This document shows positions 1 to 8,305 of a DNA stretch of 38,760 nucleotides, in pieces. The notes beneath the pieces were generated by a model that saw nothing but the letters and a program-made list of their open reading frames with translations, searched no databases and was not told the origin of the DNA. How positions within the stretch are numbered: position 1 is the stretch's first letter; every line of letters begins with the position of its first letter. The DNA comes from Candidatus Methanophagales archaeon (GTDB taxonomy: Archaea > Halobacteriota > Syntropharchaeia > Alkanophagales > Methanospirareceae): positions 1 through 38,760 of the forward strand of contig QENH01000185.1 of NCBI GenBank assembly GCA_003336485.1, read 5' to 3'. The position numbers and the translations under genes were made by a program.

Positions 1-1209
1 ACGACACTAAATCTAGAACTAAAAGAAAACGCCGCGAATGTGACGATCCCAAAGGTTGTTGGCTTTGGCGATCTTATTGGACAGTATCAAATCGAAACAG
101 TTGCACATGGTGAAAATTCGACTCATAATGATCTGGCATTAAATATGAAAGGTGTCGGCTATACCGACATCTATGTTCAATATGCTCCTGATACGTCATA
201 TGAAGACGTACCATTTCTTCCCACTTTCTCTCATTGTGAAATGGTGCAAGCGCTCATAGATTCGACTATCTGTGGGTCAAAATCAACAGTAGGCTATAAA
301 GCAGACATATTGGGTGTTGTAAATGGTGCAGAGCCAATCCCAAAAGTATCACATGATTGGAACTTATCATTGGAGTTCGATGCGCAATATTTCCCAATAA
401 CTTACAGGAACGGCTCATATAACCAAACCTGGGAACTTTCTCCTTATTTCGACGAGGGCGAGAACAGACTCTATTTGCTATCGGGCGCTGGCATGTTCAT
501 GGGCCCCGGCCCATTCATCAGGGATGGATTGAAAATCGAACTAAAAGAAAACACTACAGATGAAACAATCCCAAAGGTCGTTGGCGTTGGTGATCTTGTT
601 GGACAATATCATATCGAAACAATTGCACAATGTGAAAATTCAACCTATAATGATCTGACTTTAAATATGGTGGGCGTCGGCTATATTGACCTATATCTCC
701 AATACGCTCCTGATACGTCATATGAAAACGTAACATTCATTCCTACATTCTCACAGTGTGAAAAAGTGGAATTATCCGTTAATACCTTTGGCCCAGCAAT
801 AGAGTATGTCGTAGATGTAGTTGGTCATGCAAATGGCGTGGAATATCTGGAATTTAACGATGTACCTCTTGATAATGTTGCAATAAAAGAAACATTTGAG
901 CTTGAATATCATCCGGTAAATATATCTGGTGATGTATTTAATGAAACATGGTCTGTCAAGCCAGAGCAGTATAAAAATACCCTTGTAATATTAAGGGGTA
1001 CAGGAGACATAACAACGCTTGATTTTACCTTTGATGACTCTAATGCCACACACCCGGAAATATGCTCTTATGGTTATCTGAGAGCGGATCCTTATGCTTA
1101 TGTCATAGAAGATATTCGTCCGCATTATATGAGGGTGTATGCTAGTGGAACAAATGTTTCCGCAATGGACGAATCAGGGCAAGGCGGATTTGGCGTAACC
1201 TTTACATGA
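1..1209 (+). CDS. Secreted/surface repeat protein, 5' end outside window
   Basis: The frame is open from base 1, so the gene is cut by the left edge; the GTG at 40 is internal. The visible 402 residues contain a tandem duplication with a period of 522 nt (174 aa). A block beginning near base 13 (LELKEN..., then IPKVVGFGDL) returns near 535 (IELKEN..., then IPKVVGVGDL), and both units carry QYAPDTSYE and a Cys-containing PTFS(H/Q)CE motif. There are many N-x-S/T sequons and few Lys/Arg, as in glycosylated archaeal cell-surface proteins. I see no transmembrane anchor at the C-terminus, which ends in a Gly-rich stretch. I do not recognise the family. The extracellular location is inferred from composition because the signal peptide is not visible. 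Confidence 0.75.
   Translation, partial: TTLNLELKENAANVTIPKVVGFGDLIGQYQIETVAHGENSTHNDLALNMKGVGYTDIYVQYAPDTSYEDVPFLPTFSHCEMVQALIDSTICGSKSTVGYKADILGVVNGAEPIPKVSHDWNLSLEFDAQYFPITYRNGSYNQTWELSPYFDEGENRLYLLSGAGMFMGPGPFIRDGLKIELKENTTDETIPKVVGVGDLVGQYHIETIAQCENSTYNDLTLNMVGVGYIDLYLQYAPDTSYENVTFIPTFSQCEKVELSVNTFGPAIEYVVDVVGHANGVEYLEFNDVPLDNVAIKETFELEYHPVNISGDVFNETWSVKPEQYKNTLVILRGTGDITTLDFTFDDSNATHPEICSYGYLRADPYAYVIEDIRPHYMRVYASGTNVSAMDESGQGGFGVTFT
13..1056 (+). repeat. Two tandem 522-bp units inside the surface protein gene
   Basis: Unit 1 is about 13-534 and unit 2 about 535-1056. DNA identity is obvious in the first ~220 bp of each unit and fades after that, so the duplication is old or its second half evolves faster. 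The period is a multiple of three and keeps the frame. Confidence 0.7.
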
Positions 1210-1324
1210 TCTATTCGTTTAGCAAACCACAAGAATGGTTTTTATTTAAATATAGAAAAGGGGGTTAGAATATTATAGGTGCTATTTTGAAGTAGAAATA
1301 AAGGAGGGGGAGAAAAAAGGGAAT

Positions 1325-1639
1325 ATGGAAGCAAGAAATGTTATATTCTCGGTTGTGATGGTCTTCTTCACTTTCGTGCTGACATACAAATGGCTAAGCA
1401 GGTATGAGAATGACCCGGTGATTGTAACTTCTGCTGTGATACTAGCAGCAATGGTTGCGCTCTTGTTCTTAAGTGTAGATGCGAAATTAAAGAAGATAGA
1501 AGAAGAGATAAGCGAAAAGGAGCGGTCTTTACGGGTGAGTATGCAATCGGTGGAACAGGAAGTGCGAGAGAAAGTAGACACTGCAACGATGAAGATAGAG
1601 GATGTGAGAGAATCGATAGTAAAGCGAGGATATCGGTAA
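1325..1639 (+). CDS. Small membrane protein with coiled-coil tail
   Basis: 104 aa. Two hydrophobic helices (about residues 5-24 and 32-50) are followed by a charged heptad-like segment (about 52-98: KLKKIEEEISEKERS and on), so a membrane-anchored cytoplasmic coiled coil is expected. A purine-rich GGAGGGGG stretch lies about 15-20 nt upstream of the ATG. The next gene starts 8 nt after the stop, suggesting co-transcription with the ACT-domain regulator. Family unknown; no function can be read from sequence. Confidence 0.7.
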   Translation: MEARNVIFSVVMVFFTFVLTYKWLSRYENDPVIVTSAVILAAMVALLFLSVDAKLKKIEEEISEKERSLRVSMQSVEQEVREKVDTATMKIEDVRESIVKRGYR

Positions 1640-1647
1640 GATGAAAA

Positions 1648-2160
1648 ATGTGGCAAGAGATAATGGCGATGTTCGAGGGTTTACCATCGCAAAAGAAAGT
1701 TATCGAACTATTATTGGCAAGAGGATTTCAGGTAAGTCCAGAAGGTAAAGTCGCCTCGGGCGGGATTGATATACCGCATACGCAGATAGCAAGTGAGATA
1801 GGCGTGGATAGACGTGTAGTGGATATGACAGTGAAACGAATACAGGAGGAGCCATTGTTGAAGAAGGTATTTGGGAATATTCGCTCTATTGCGTTTCTTG
1901 TTGATGTCGCGCCTTTGTTAGGGCTCAGCGTGGTTATAATCCACCCTATGGATGCGCGAGAACGTGGGATACTTAGCGATGTCGCCATGGAGATAGCGAA
2001 ACGAGGCTTTAGCATAAGACAGGCGGTTAGCGATGATCCGTATTTGACCGACGATCCGAAACTCACGATTATTACCGATAAAAATATCCCGGGTGAGTTA
2101 ATAGAGGAGATAGGAAAGCTAAAAAGTGTTAAAGGCGTGCAAATACATACGCCGTTATAA
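1648..2160 (+). CDS. Predicted amino-acid metabolism regulator, HTH + ACT domain
   Basis: 170 aa. The N-terminal half is a helix-turn-helix region (about residues 15-70, with HTQIASEIGVDRRVVD as the turn and recognition helix). The C-terminal half is an ACT-like ligand domain (about 90-168, with SVVIIHPMD and a terminal VKGVQIHTP strand). The layout and length match archaeal COG2061 proteins. ACT domains usually bind amino acids, so ligand-gated transcription control is the expected role, but no target is visible. The gene lies in a run with the small membrane protein upstream and the phosphoribosyltransferase downstream. Confidence 0.8.
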   Translation: MWQEIMAMFEGLPSQKKVIELLLARGFQVSPEGKVASGGIDIPHTQIASEIGVDRRVVDMTVKRIQEEPLLKKVFGNIRSIAFLVDVAPLLGLSVVIIHPMDARERGILSDVAMEIAKRGFSIRQAVSDDPYLTDDPKLTIITDKNIPGELIEEIGKLKSVKGVQIHTPL

Positions 2161-2200
2161 GATAAGTACAGAATTTCAAATGCAGAGTAAGGTAATTAAG

Positions 2201-3373
2201 ATGAAGAACAATGAAATGAAGTTAGGGATTATTCCTGACGATGAGATTCAGGCAGGGCGAACCACAGACATATACTTCCTTAGGACAGAGGAGGTGTTGA
2301 TACAGAAAGGCGTGAACCCTAGGGTAGTGGCAGAGGTTATTATTACAGGTGGTGGATGGACGGTGCTGGCCGGTCTGGAGGAAGTGGCACATCTACTTGC
2401 GGGAAAGGATATAAATGTGTATGCGATGCCAGAGGGCACAGTTTTCTATCCTTATGAGCCGGTTTTGCGTATTGAAGGCCGCTATTTGGAGTTTGCGAGA
2501 TACGAAACGCCGTTACTTGGGTACCTATGCCATGAATCCGGGATAGCAACGAAGGCGGCGCGGATAAAGCTTCTTGCCGGAGATGTCCCGGTCATTTCAT
2601 TCGGCACGAGGCGACAGCATCCGGCATTAGCAGCCATTATAGAGCGATGCGCATATCTCGGTGGTATGGATGGTGTGAGCAACGTTGCTGGTGCTGACCG
2701 GATAGGACTAGAACCAGCAGGGACAATGCCGCATTCTCTGATGATCTGTTTCGGCGACCAAAAAGAGGCATGGAAGGCATTTGACGAAGTCATTGCGAAG
2801 AAAGTGCCACGAATATGCTTGTGCGACACTTATTATGACGAGAAGACGGAATCGATATTGGCGGCAGAAACGCTTGGCGAGTCTTTACATGCTGTCCGTT
2901 TAGATACGCCCACTTCGAGGAAGGGCGATTTCCGACAGATCATAGAGGAAGTAAGGTGGGAGCTTGACGCTAGAGGATATAAGGACGTAGGGATATTCGT
3001 GAGTGGTGGCATAGATGAAGAGGCCGTGGTCGAGTTGAGAGATCTCGTAGCCGGGTTTGGCGTTGGTACTTGCGTTTCCAATGCTAAGAGCATAGATCTC
3101 GCACTGGATATAATAGAACGGGACGGCGAGCCATGTGCAAAGAGAGGTAAGCGAGGCGGGAAGAAACAGGTTTATCGAGGGCCCGGTACTATTAGAGCGG
3201 CTAATGACGTGATACGATTGGCAAAAGAGGCTCCACCGAAAGATAAGGTGCCGCTACTACAACCGATGATTCTTGATGGCAATATTGTAGCGGATTTCTC
3301 GTTTTCGTTGGAAGAGGCGAGGAAACGGGTGCAGGAGCAGATAAAAGTCATTGAGGGTGCACCTATCTTGTGA
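2201..3373 (+). CDS. pncB: Nicotinate phosphoribosyltransferase
   Basis: About 390 aa, matching the archaeal PncB family, which makes nicotinate mononucleotide from nicotinate and PRPP in NAD salvage. Family signatures seen are an N-terminal AGRTTDIYFLRTEEVL segment, SFGTRRQHPALA in the active-site region, a mid-protein LCDTYYDEKTE, and the barrel strand IFVSGGIDEEAV. The frame is open from 2126, but ATG 2201 with AAGG about 10 nt upstream is the best start; the earlier start would overlap the ACT gene. The C-terminal half carries a Lys/Arg-rich patch (KRGKRGGKK). Substrate specificity is inferred from the family. Confidence 0.85.
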   Translation: MKNNEMKLGIIPDDEIQAGRTTDIYFLRTEEVLIQKGVNPRVVAEVIITGGGWTVLAGLEEVAHLLAGKDINVYAMPEGTVFYPYEPVLRIEGRYLEFARYETPLLGYLCHESGIATKAARIKLLAGDVPVISFGTRRQHPALAAIIERCAYLGGMDGVSNVAGADRIGLEPAGTMPHSLMICFGDQKEAWKAFDEVIAKKVPRICLCDTYYDEKTESILAAETLGESLHAVRLDTPTSRKGDFRQIIEEVRWELDARGYKDVGIFVSGGIDEEAVVELRDLVAGFGVGTCVSNAKSIDLALDIIERDGEPCAKRGKRGGKKQVYRGPGTIRAANDVIRLAKEAPPKDKVPLLQPMILDGNIVADFSFSLEEARKRVQEQIKVIEGAPIL

Positions 3374-3589
3374 TGGATTTTTCGGTCGTAATTGTAAGAT
3401 GGAAATTGCAATTCCGTTTAGTTTAGTTTAGTTTAGAATGTGAATATAAAACAGGGCTGGAAATGGGCACTTTTGATTTTGAATTTTAAGCGCCCATTAA
3501 CGCCATCTGTTTGTTGATCTTTGACTTTTGCAGTTTACAATTTGCATTTTGCATTTTGCAATCTTCGCCATTCCTTGTATCACCTACCC
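3374..3589. other. Intergenic region between convergent genes, short tandem motifs
   Basis: 216 bp between convergent pncB and the unknown 351-aa gene. It has a GTTTA/GTTTAG run (about 3416-3436), an AATTGCAATT palindrome near 3400, and tandem TTTGCAT units (about 3540-3561). No ORF of note. It probably holds the terminators of both genes, but I see no strong GC hairpin. Confidence 0.5.
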
Positions 3590-4645
3590 CTATAATTCCG
3601 ACAAATCTTCTACCTCTAACCGATCCAGGAGCAGATAAAAAAGTCTCTGTTTGAAATTAGAGTATGCGTCCTTATTCGGCACTACTATTGCTATCTTTCG
3701 ATCCGATAACACGGGATATGCAGATTTAAAGACCGCACCCATTTTCCCTAGCCATCTCGGCTTTGCATCGGTTACAAAAACCACCGGAAAGTTCTTCCAT
3801 TCCAGCACCTCAAATCTCGATAAGCTATCAATAATTACTATATGCAGTGTATCGTGCTCTAAAAGCAGGTCACTTGTAAGAAATAGGAATGTGTCATCCA
3901 TCTCGAACCCGCTGAAATATCCTGACGTCTGCTCTACTATTTCGTTTTCTGGTATACCCAGAGTATCAGCAAGTCCTCCACCTTTCATTCTCTCCCTTGC
4001 GCCCCTCACAAGGTCTCCTATCTCCGTTTCAAGCTGTTGTTTCACGGGCAGCTCTGCGAGTTCTTTCGCTTTCCACGCCCACATCCGCTCTTTTAATTCG
4101 TTTTTTTTCGCGTCACTCTGATACAAATCGAGGAATTCCGTTTCATACTTCTCGCCATATACGCAGATTCTATCTCTGATCAATCGCTCCTCTACGGACT
4201 GAAAGACCGCAGGATCGAATATCTCAGAAATATCCGTTTTCAGTATTTCATATTGCTTGGACCCAAGAAGGCCGTGCCTTCCCAGATTCAAAAGTAAGTA
4301 TAGCGTTTTTAGTGTCGCTTTATCATCTTCTTCTACCGCTTTTTCAAAATAAGCCAATAAATCGCCCGGCGGCGGTGAATATTCCGCGGCTAATACATCG
4401 AATACCTCTTCATAGCCGGCCAAGCAAAGATATGCATCATGTGCCCCTACTTTCAGTATCTGTTTCTGTCTAAGCAATTTTAACAGATCCTTGCCGTCTT
4501 TTCCAGTCAGTGCATTGAAGTTCTTCACAAGCGCTTCTTCTGTTGTACATCCATCCATAAGATGAAATAGCCCTATCAGTGTCTTCACATCCTCATTTTC
4601 CTTCACCAAACTCAAAATAGTGTTTTTATATTCTTCAAGAAGCAT
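3590..4645 (-). CDS. Conserved-looking hypothetical protein overlapping ftsY
   Basis: 351 aa, not recognised. The N-terminal ~100 residues are helical and winged-helix-like (TTEEALVKNFNAL... LLRQKQILKVG). A Lys/Glu-rich helical middle follows. The C-terminal ~120 residues look alpha/beta with hydrophobic strands (TLHIVIIDSLSRFEV, FPVVFVTDAKP, KIAIVVPN). No catalytic motif stands out. The ATG lies inside the end of ftsY with an 11-nt overlap, so the two are translated from one message. The position may suggest a link to membrane targeting, but that is only context. Codon use looks like the flanking core genes. Confidence 0.7.
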   Translation of the reverse strand: MLLEEYKNTILSLVKENEDVKTLIGLFHLMDGCTTEEALVKNFNALTGKDGKDLLKLLRQKQILKVGAHDAYLCLAGYEEVFDVLAAEYSPPPGDLLAYFEKAVEEDDKATLKTLYLLLNLGRHGLLGSKQYEILKTDISEIFDPAVFQSVEERLIRDRICVYGEKYETEFLDLYQSDAKKNELKERMWAWKAKELAELPVKQQLETEIGDLVRGARERMKGGGLADTLGIPENEIVEQTSGYFSGFEMDDTFLFLTSDLLLEHDTLHIVIIDSLSRFEVLEWKNFPVVFVTDAKPRWLGKMGAVFKSAYPVLSDRKIAIVVPNKDAYSNFKQRLFYLLLDRLEVEDLSEL

Positions 4646-5675
4646 TTCTTCTCTCTCCTCCGTTTTCGCCTAATAACCTATCTACGAGCCATACTGCATC
4701 AAAATCCACTAAATCATCATATTCTTGACCTTTACCCAGGAACAGAATGGGCTTTGAAGTAGAATGAGCAATGGAAATAGCTGTTCCTCCTTTTGCATCC
4801 ACGTCCACCTTTGTCAATATTGCGGCATCTATGCCTATATCTTCGTTAAACTTCTTCGCCCTTTCTACTGCATCGTTACCTGCAACCGCTTCATCCACAA
4901 ATAGCACCATGTCCGGCTTGGTCACGCGGCAGATCTTCTTTAACTGCTCCATAAGATTTATGGATGTGTGCATCCTTCCTGCGGTATCTGCCAGAACCAC
5001 ATCTAGCCCATTTGCACTTGCATATTTCATCGCGTCATATACAACTGCTGCCGGGTCTGAACCATATTGATGCTTAATCACTTTTAGCCCCAGATTCGAT
5101 GCATGTATCTCTATCTGTTCTGCTGCCCCAGCCCGGTATGTATCGGCAGCAGCAATCACCACTGAATGGCCGGAACCAAGTAATTTCTTCGCCACTTTCG
5201 CTATACTCGTGGTCTTACCCGTGCCATTCACACCCACAAAAACGATAATTATGGGTTTATTGCCATTATCTACAAAAGCATCAAAATCGAGTTTTGAATC
5301 AGCGGAAAAGACATTTAATAACGCATTCCTTATCGCTTCTTCCACTAATACCTCTGTATCTGCACCCCATTTCCGCCTCTTACCTACTAATTCGCGTTTC
5401 ACACTGATTTTTATCTCCTCGGCCACTGAGAACGCGACATCACTCTCCAACAACGCCATCTCCAGCCCTTCCAGCGGCATTTCCAAGTCCTTCTCATCCA
5501 AAATAATCTCACGATCCAATATCGCCTTACCTTTCTCTTTTAGCTTCGCCCCAATACCCTTTGTTACTTCCTCTTCCTTTTCTTCCTCTAGCTCTTCGCT
5601 CTCATCCTTCGCCTTTATCCGCTCCACTACGTTTTCGCGGAATTCGCCTATCTTCTTCCTCAGCCCGTCAAACAT
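4635..5675 (-). CDS. ftsY: Signal recognition particle receptor FtsY
   Basis: 346 aa SRP-type GTPase that docks the SRP-ribosome complex at the membrane. An acidic, Lys/Glu-rich N-terminal A-like region (about 1-60) precedes the four-helix N domain and the G domain. The P-loop is GVNGTGKTT and DTAGRMHT is the G3 motif. TKVDVDAKGG is the G4 region and FLGKGQEYDDL the C-terminal closing motif. It lies 53 nt downstream of prefoldin alpha on the same strand, a very common archaeal order (pfdA-ftsY). The ATG at 5675 gives the usual family length. Confidence 0.97.
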   Translation of the reverse strand: MFDGLRKKIGEFRENVVERIKAKDESEELEEEKEEEVTKGIGAKLKEKGKAILDREIILDEKDLEMPLEGLEMALLESDVAFSVAEEIKISVKRELVGKRRKWGADTEVLVEEAIRNALLNVFSADSKLDFDAFVDNGNKPIIIVFVGVNGTGKTTSIAKVAKKLLGSGHSVVIAAADTYRAGAAEQIEIHASNLGLKVIKHQYGSDPAAVVYDAMKYASANGLDVVLADTAGRMHTSINLMEQLKKICRVTKPDMVLFVDEAVAGNDAVERAKKFNEDIGIDAAILTKVDVDAKGGTAISIAHSTSKPILFLGKGQEYDDLVDFDAVWLVDRLLGENGGERRNAS

Positions 5676-5728
5676 TTTTGCTCTCTTTTACTTTCTCTCC
5701 CTTCTCCCCTCGCCCTTCTTATTCTATC

Positions 5729-6196
5729 TCAAATCTGACCTTGTCCGCCCGGACCGGAAGTGAGTTCTTGCAATCTAGCCTGTATTTTCTGCGCCTCTTG
5801 CTCCATCTTTTGCAGTGTGCCCGCCATCTCACGCTGTGTACCCTCTAGCTGGGTCTTCTTTTCTGTGAGAAAGACAATCGAAGAATCCGGATCCTTCTCT
5901 GCACTTATACCGCCACCTATTTGTACTAAAATCGTATCTATATTGCTGACTGAGACATAGATCAACGAGTTCGCACCTATTGGCACTATAAGCTCGTCCC
6001 CTACTTTCAGATTCTTCAACTGTTTTATCGTCTCTATCGCCTTCTCATGTTCAGCTAATGCCTGCCCAACAAAGGACAATTCCTGTGTTATTGCCTCTGC
6101 TTGCGCCTGATACTGTCGCAATTGTAAAAGCAAAGATTGCGCCTCCGCCTGCATCTCTTGCTCCTTCTCAGTTACCCCTCTCGCTCTTTCCTCCAT
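5729..6196 (-). CDS. pfdA: Prefoldin alpha subunit
   Basis: 155 aa from ATG 6196, preceded by GGTGAT at a good distance; the frame also opens at a TTG at 6211, which I judge is not used. Two long coiled-coil helices (about 1-60 and 105-145) flank a central beta-hairpin region (LKVGDELIVPIGANSLIYV...GGGISAEK), the standard alpha-prefoldin layout. It forms a hexamer with beta subunits and hands unfolded proteins to the thermosome. It precedes ftsY, as in many archaea. The C-terminal tail is Gly/Gln-rich (GPGGQGQI). Confidence 0.93.
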   Translation of the reverse strand: MEERARGVTEKEQEMQAEAQSLLLQLRQYQAQAEAITQELSFVGQALAEHEKAIETIKQLKNLKVGDELIVPIGANSLIYVSVSNIDTILVQIGGGISAEKDPDSSIVFLTEKKTQLEGTQREMAGTLQKMEQEAQKIQARLQELTSGPGGQGQI

Positions 6197-6245
6197 TTCT
6201 ATCACCTTCAAGATTTATTACTTCTTTCATCCATATAAGAGAATA
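6197..6245. promoter_or_regulatory. Divergent promoter region pfdA / AcnX small subunit
   Basis: Only 49 bp separate the divergent starts. The segment is AT-rich, with a TTATATGG-like element on the minus strand around 6228-6236. The two promoters must overlap, so coupled control is likely. Confidence 0.4.
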
Positions 6246-6650
6246 ATGAAGATAAAAGGCAGGAGTATTTCAAAGGGTACAGCCACAGGGAAAGTATTAA
6301 TATCAAAGCAGAAGATCTCCTTCCTCGGTGCTGTGGACCCGGTCACGGGCATCATCGTAGATAAGACACTAGACATCTATGGCAAGAGCATAACGGATCG
6401 CATTTTGGTATTCCCCGGTGGTAAGGGCTCAACTGTTGGCTCTTATGTCATATACCAGCTCAAAAAGCACGGTAAGAGTCCGTGTGCCATGATTAATCGC
6501 AGTTCCGATACAATAGTGGCTGCTGGTGCGATTATAGCAGAGATACCAGTGGTTGACTCGCTTGAAATTGACCTGATAGAAGCAGAGCAGATAAAGGATG
6601 ACATGGAGGTGCTTGTGAATGGAACCGAAGGCTATATCGAATTACCATGA
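6246..6650 (+). CDS. Phosphomevalonate dehydratase small subunit (DUF126/AcnX-type)
   Basis: 134 aa swivel-domain protein of the DUF126/aconitase-X small-subunit family. The N-terminus (MKIKGRSISKGTATGKVLIS) and the core FPGGKGSTVGSYVIYQL motif are diagnostic. With a large subunit it dehydrates phosphomevalonate in the archaeal mevalonate pathway for lipid isoprenoids; that role comes from the family. The large-subunit gene is not adjacent here. Its last 32 bp overlap the start of taw1, implying translational coupling between unrelated pathways. Confidence 0.88.
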   Translation: MKIKGRSISKGTATGKVLISKQKISFLGAVDPVTGIIVDKTLDIYGKSITDRILVFPGGKGSTVGSYVIYQLKKHGKSPCAMINRSSDTIVAAGAIIAEIPVVDSLEIDLIEAEQIKDDMEVLVNGTEGYIELP

Positions 6651-7578
6651 GGCGACCTTGGAGAAGCAGGGCTACCATTTTGTGGCGCCACACAAGCACA
6701 GTGCAGTGAAAACATGTTTATGGTTAAGACGCGCTATTAGAGCGGAGGGGAATTGCTATAAGGGCAAATTTTACGGTATTAATGCGCATAGATGTGTCCA
6801 GATGACGCCTTCTATCTTCTGCAACCAGAGATGCATCCATTGCTGGCGCCCTCTGGAGGCGTTTAACATGGATGAGGAGGCTGTTGTATGGGATACACCC
6901 GCTGAGATAGTCGAAGGCTGCATGAAAGAGCAACGTCGGCTCATTTCCGGTTTCAAAGGCTCGTCTAAGACAAGCAAGGCCGCATTTGCAGAGGCCAAAG
7001 AGCCTAAACATGCCGCCATCTCGCTCATTGGCGAGCCTACAATATATCCCCATTTACAGGAGCTTATACAGGAGTTCCATTCGCACGGGATGACCACTTT
7101 TGTAGTGACAAACGGTACGAATCCTGCTGTGCTGCGTGAGATACACCCGTCTCAATTGTATATCTCTCTGAATGCGCCCGATGAAGCAATTTACAAACGG
7201 GTCGCACATGCGGACTATTGGGCGCAGATACAGGAATCGCTGGAAGTGATGAAAATGATGAAAGAGAGAACGGTGATACGAATAACCGCTATGGCAGGGA
7301 CGAATATGGTAGATCCCGGAGGCTATGCGAAATTGTTAGAAACAGCAAATCCTGATTTCGTCGAGGTGAAGGCATACATGCACATCGGGTATTCAAGAAA
7401 GCGATTGACCAGGGACGTTATGCCTGCACATACAGAAGTGAAAGATTTTGCAGGCGATATTACAGAGCACTTGACTGCCGCAGGCGGCAACTATAAGATT
7501 GTAGATGAATCGGAGATAAGTCGGGTGGTTCTTATTTCAAACCTTTCTTCTGAAGTGAAAGCATTGCCAAAGCTATAA
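6619..7578 (+). CDS. taw1: tRNA 4-demethylwyosine synthase Taw1 (radical SAM)
   Basis: 319 aa, the archaeal TYW1/Taw1 enzyme that condenses pyruvate with N1-methylguanosine-37 of tRNA-Phe to start wyosine synthesis. It carries the radical SAM cluster motif CNQRCIHCW (about residue 70). The second-cluster region GNCYKGKFYG lies near residue 45. Family motifs ISLIGEPTIYPHL, VTNGTNP and SLNAPDE follow, with VEVKAYMHIGYSRKRL towards the end. The start ATG at 6619 lies inside the previous gene and gives the usual length. Confidence 0.95.
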   Translation: MEPKAISNYHEATLEKQGYHFVAPHKHSAVKTCLWLRRAIRAEGNCYKGKFYGINAHRCVQMTPSIFCNQRCIHCWRPLEAFNMDEEAVVWDTPAEIVEGCMKEQRRLISGFKGSSKTSKAAFAEAKEPKHAAISLIGEPTIYPHLQELIQEFHSHGMTTFVVTNGTNPAVLREIHPSQLYISLNAPDEAIYKRVAHADYWAQIQESLEVMKMMKERTVIRITAMAGTNMVDPGGYAKLLETANPDFVEVKAYMHIGYSRKRLTRDVMPAHTEVKDFAGDITEHLTAAGGNYKIVDESEISRVVLISNLSSEVKALPKL

Positions 7579-7615
7579 AGTCTTCTTTTCTTTATTTATA
7601 ATGTCGTCTGTCTGG

Positions 7616-8143
7616 TCATTCCTGCACATGCTTCATTATATGCGCGATTTCAAGCATGATTATCGAAGTTATGGCTAATCTAACAGCATTTGGCGAGCCG
7701 GGCAGGCAGAAAATCGCCTTCTGGGCTATCACACCGGCAATTGCACGGCTCAATACCGCTGCTGTACCTACTTCATCATAACTTATCCGCCGGAAGAGCT
7801 CGCCGAAGCCTGAAATCTCTTTCGTAAGGAGCTTTGATACAACTTCTATTGTAATATCGTTCTTTGTCAATCCCGTACCGCCTGATGTGATGATGAATTC
7901 GGCGTCTGTATTCAACGCTTTTGTTACGCATTCGTGTATTTTGTCTTCCTCATCAGGCACGATAGTATAAAAAACTACCTCGTGACCGTCTCTGGTCACA
8001 AGCTCTTTTGCTATTTCGCCTGATAAGTCCGCGACGTCCGCTTCTCCTTCTTCCTTCTGCCAGTATTTGGACGTGCTAATCGTAATAATAGCACATTTGT
8101 AATGCTTCTTCGCACCTTTTTTATGCTTTGCTGGCGTCGACAT
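7616..8143 (-). CDS. moaB: Molybdenum cofactor biosynthesis protein MoaB/MogA family
   Basis: 175 aa. The MPT-binding motif TSGGTGLTKNDITIE (about residues 85-100) and the C-terminal LPGSPNAV are those of MoaB/MogA, which adenylylates molybdopterin before Mo or W insertion. Formylmethanofuran dehydrogenases of this kind of archaeon need the cofactor. A short Lys-rich N-terminal extension (KHKKGAKKHYK) precedes the first strand. A TATA-like GTTATATTTT on the minus strand (about 8170-8179) predicts a transcript start almost at the ATG. Confidence 0.92.
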   Translation of the reverse strand: MSTPAKHKKGAKKHYKCAIITISTSKYWQKEEGEADVADLSGEIAKELVTRDGHEVVFYTIVPDEEDKIHECVTKALNTDAEFIITSGGTGLTKNDITIEVVSKLLTKEISGFGELFRRISYDEVGTAAVLSRAIAGVIAQKAIFCLPGSPNAVRLAITSIIMLEIAHIMKHVQE

Positions 8144-8305
8144 TTTTTTATTGTATATAAAATAAATAAAATATAACTTCTACTTATTTAGGACGCAGAT
8201 TTATTAGGATTTACACGGATTTAATTTCTTCTGCGTTAATCTGCGTTAATCTGCGTTAATCTGTGTCAATAATCAATTTTAGATTTAGTATAAAATTAGG
8301 AATGC
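8144..8305. other. Intergenic region with decamer tandem repeat
   Basis: AT-rich promoter of moaB on the left, then TCTGCGTTAA repeated exactly three times at 8230-8259, with a degenerate fourth copy at 8260-8269. The preceding ACGCAGATTT...CACGGATTT is a related inverted motif. No gene seen. Confidence 0.6.

Noticed and set aside
5209-5763. 184-codon plus-strand frame across ftsY
   Set aside because: Ser/Phe-rich antisense shadow of ftsY.
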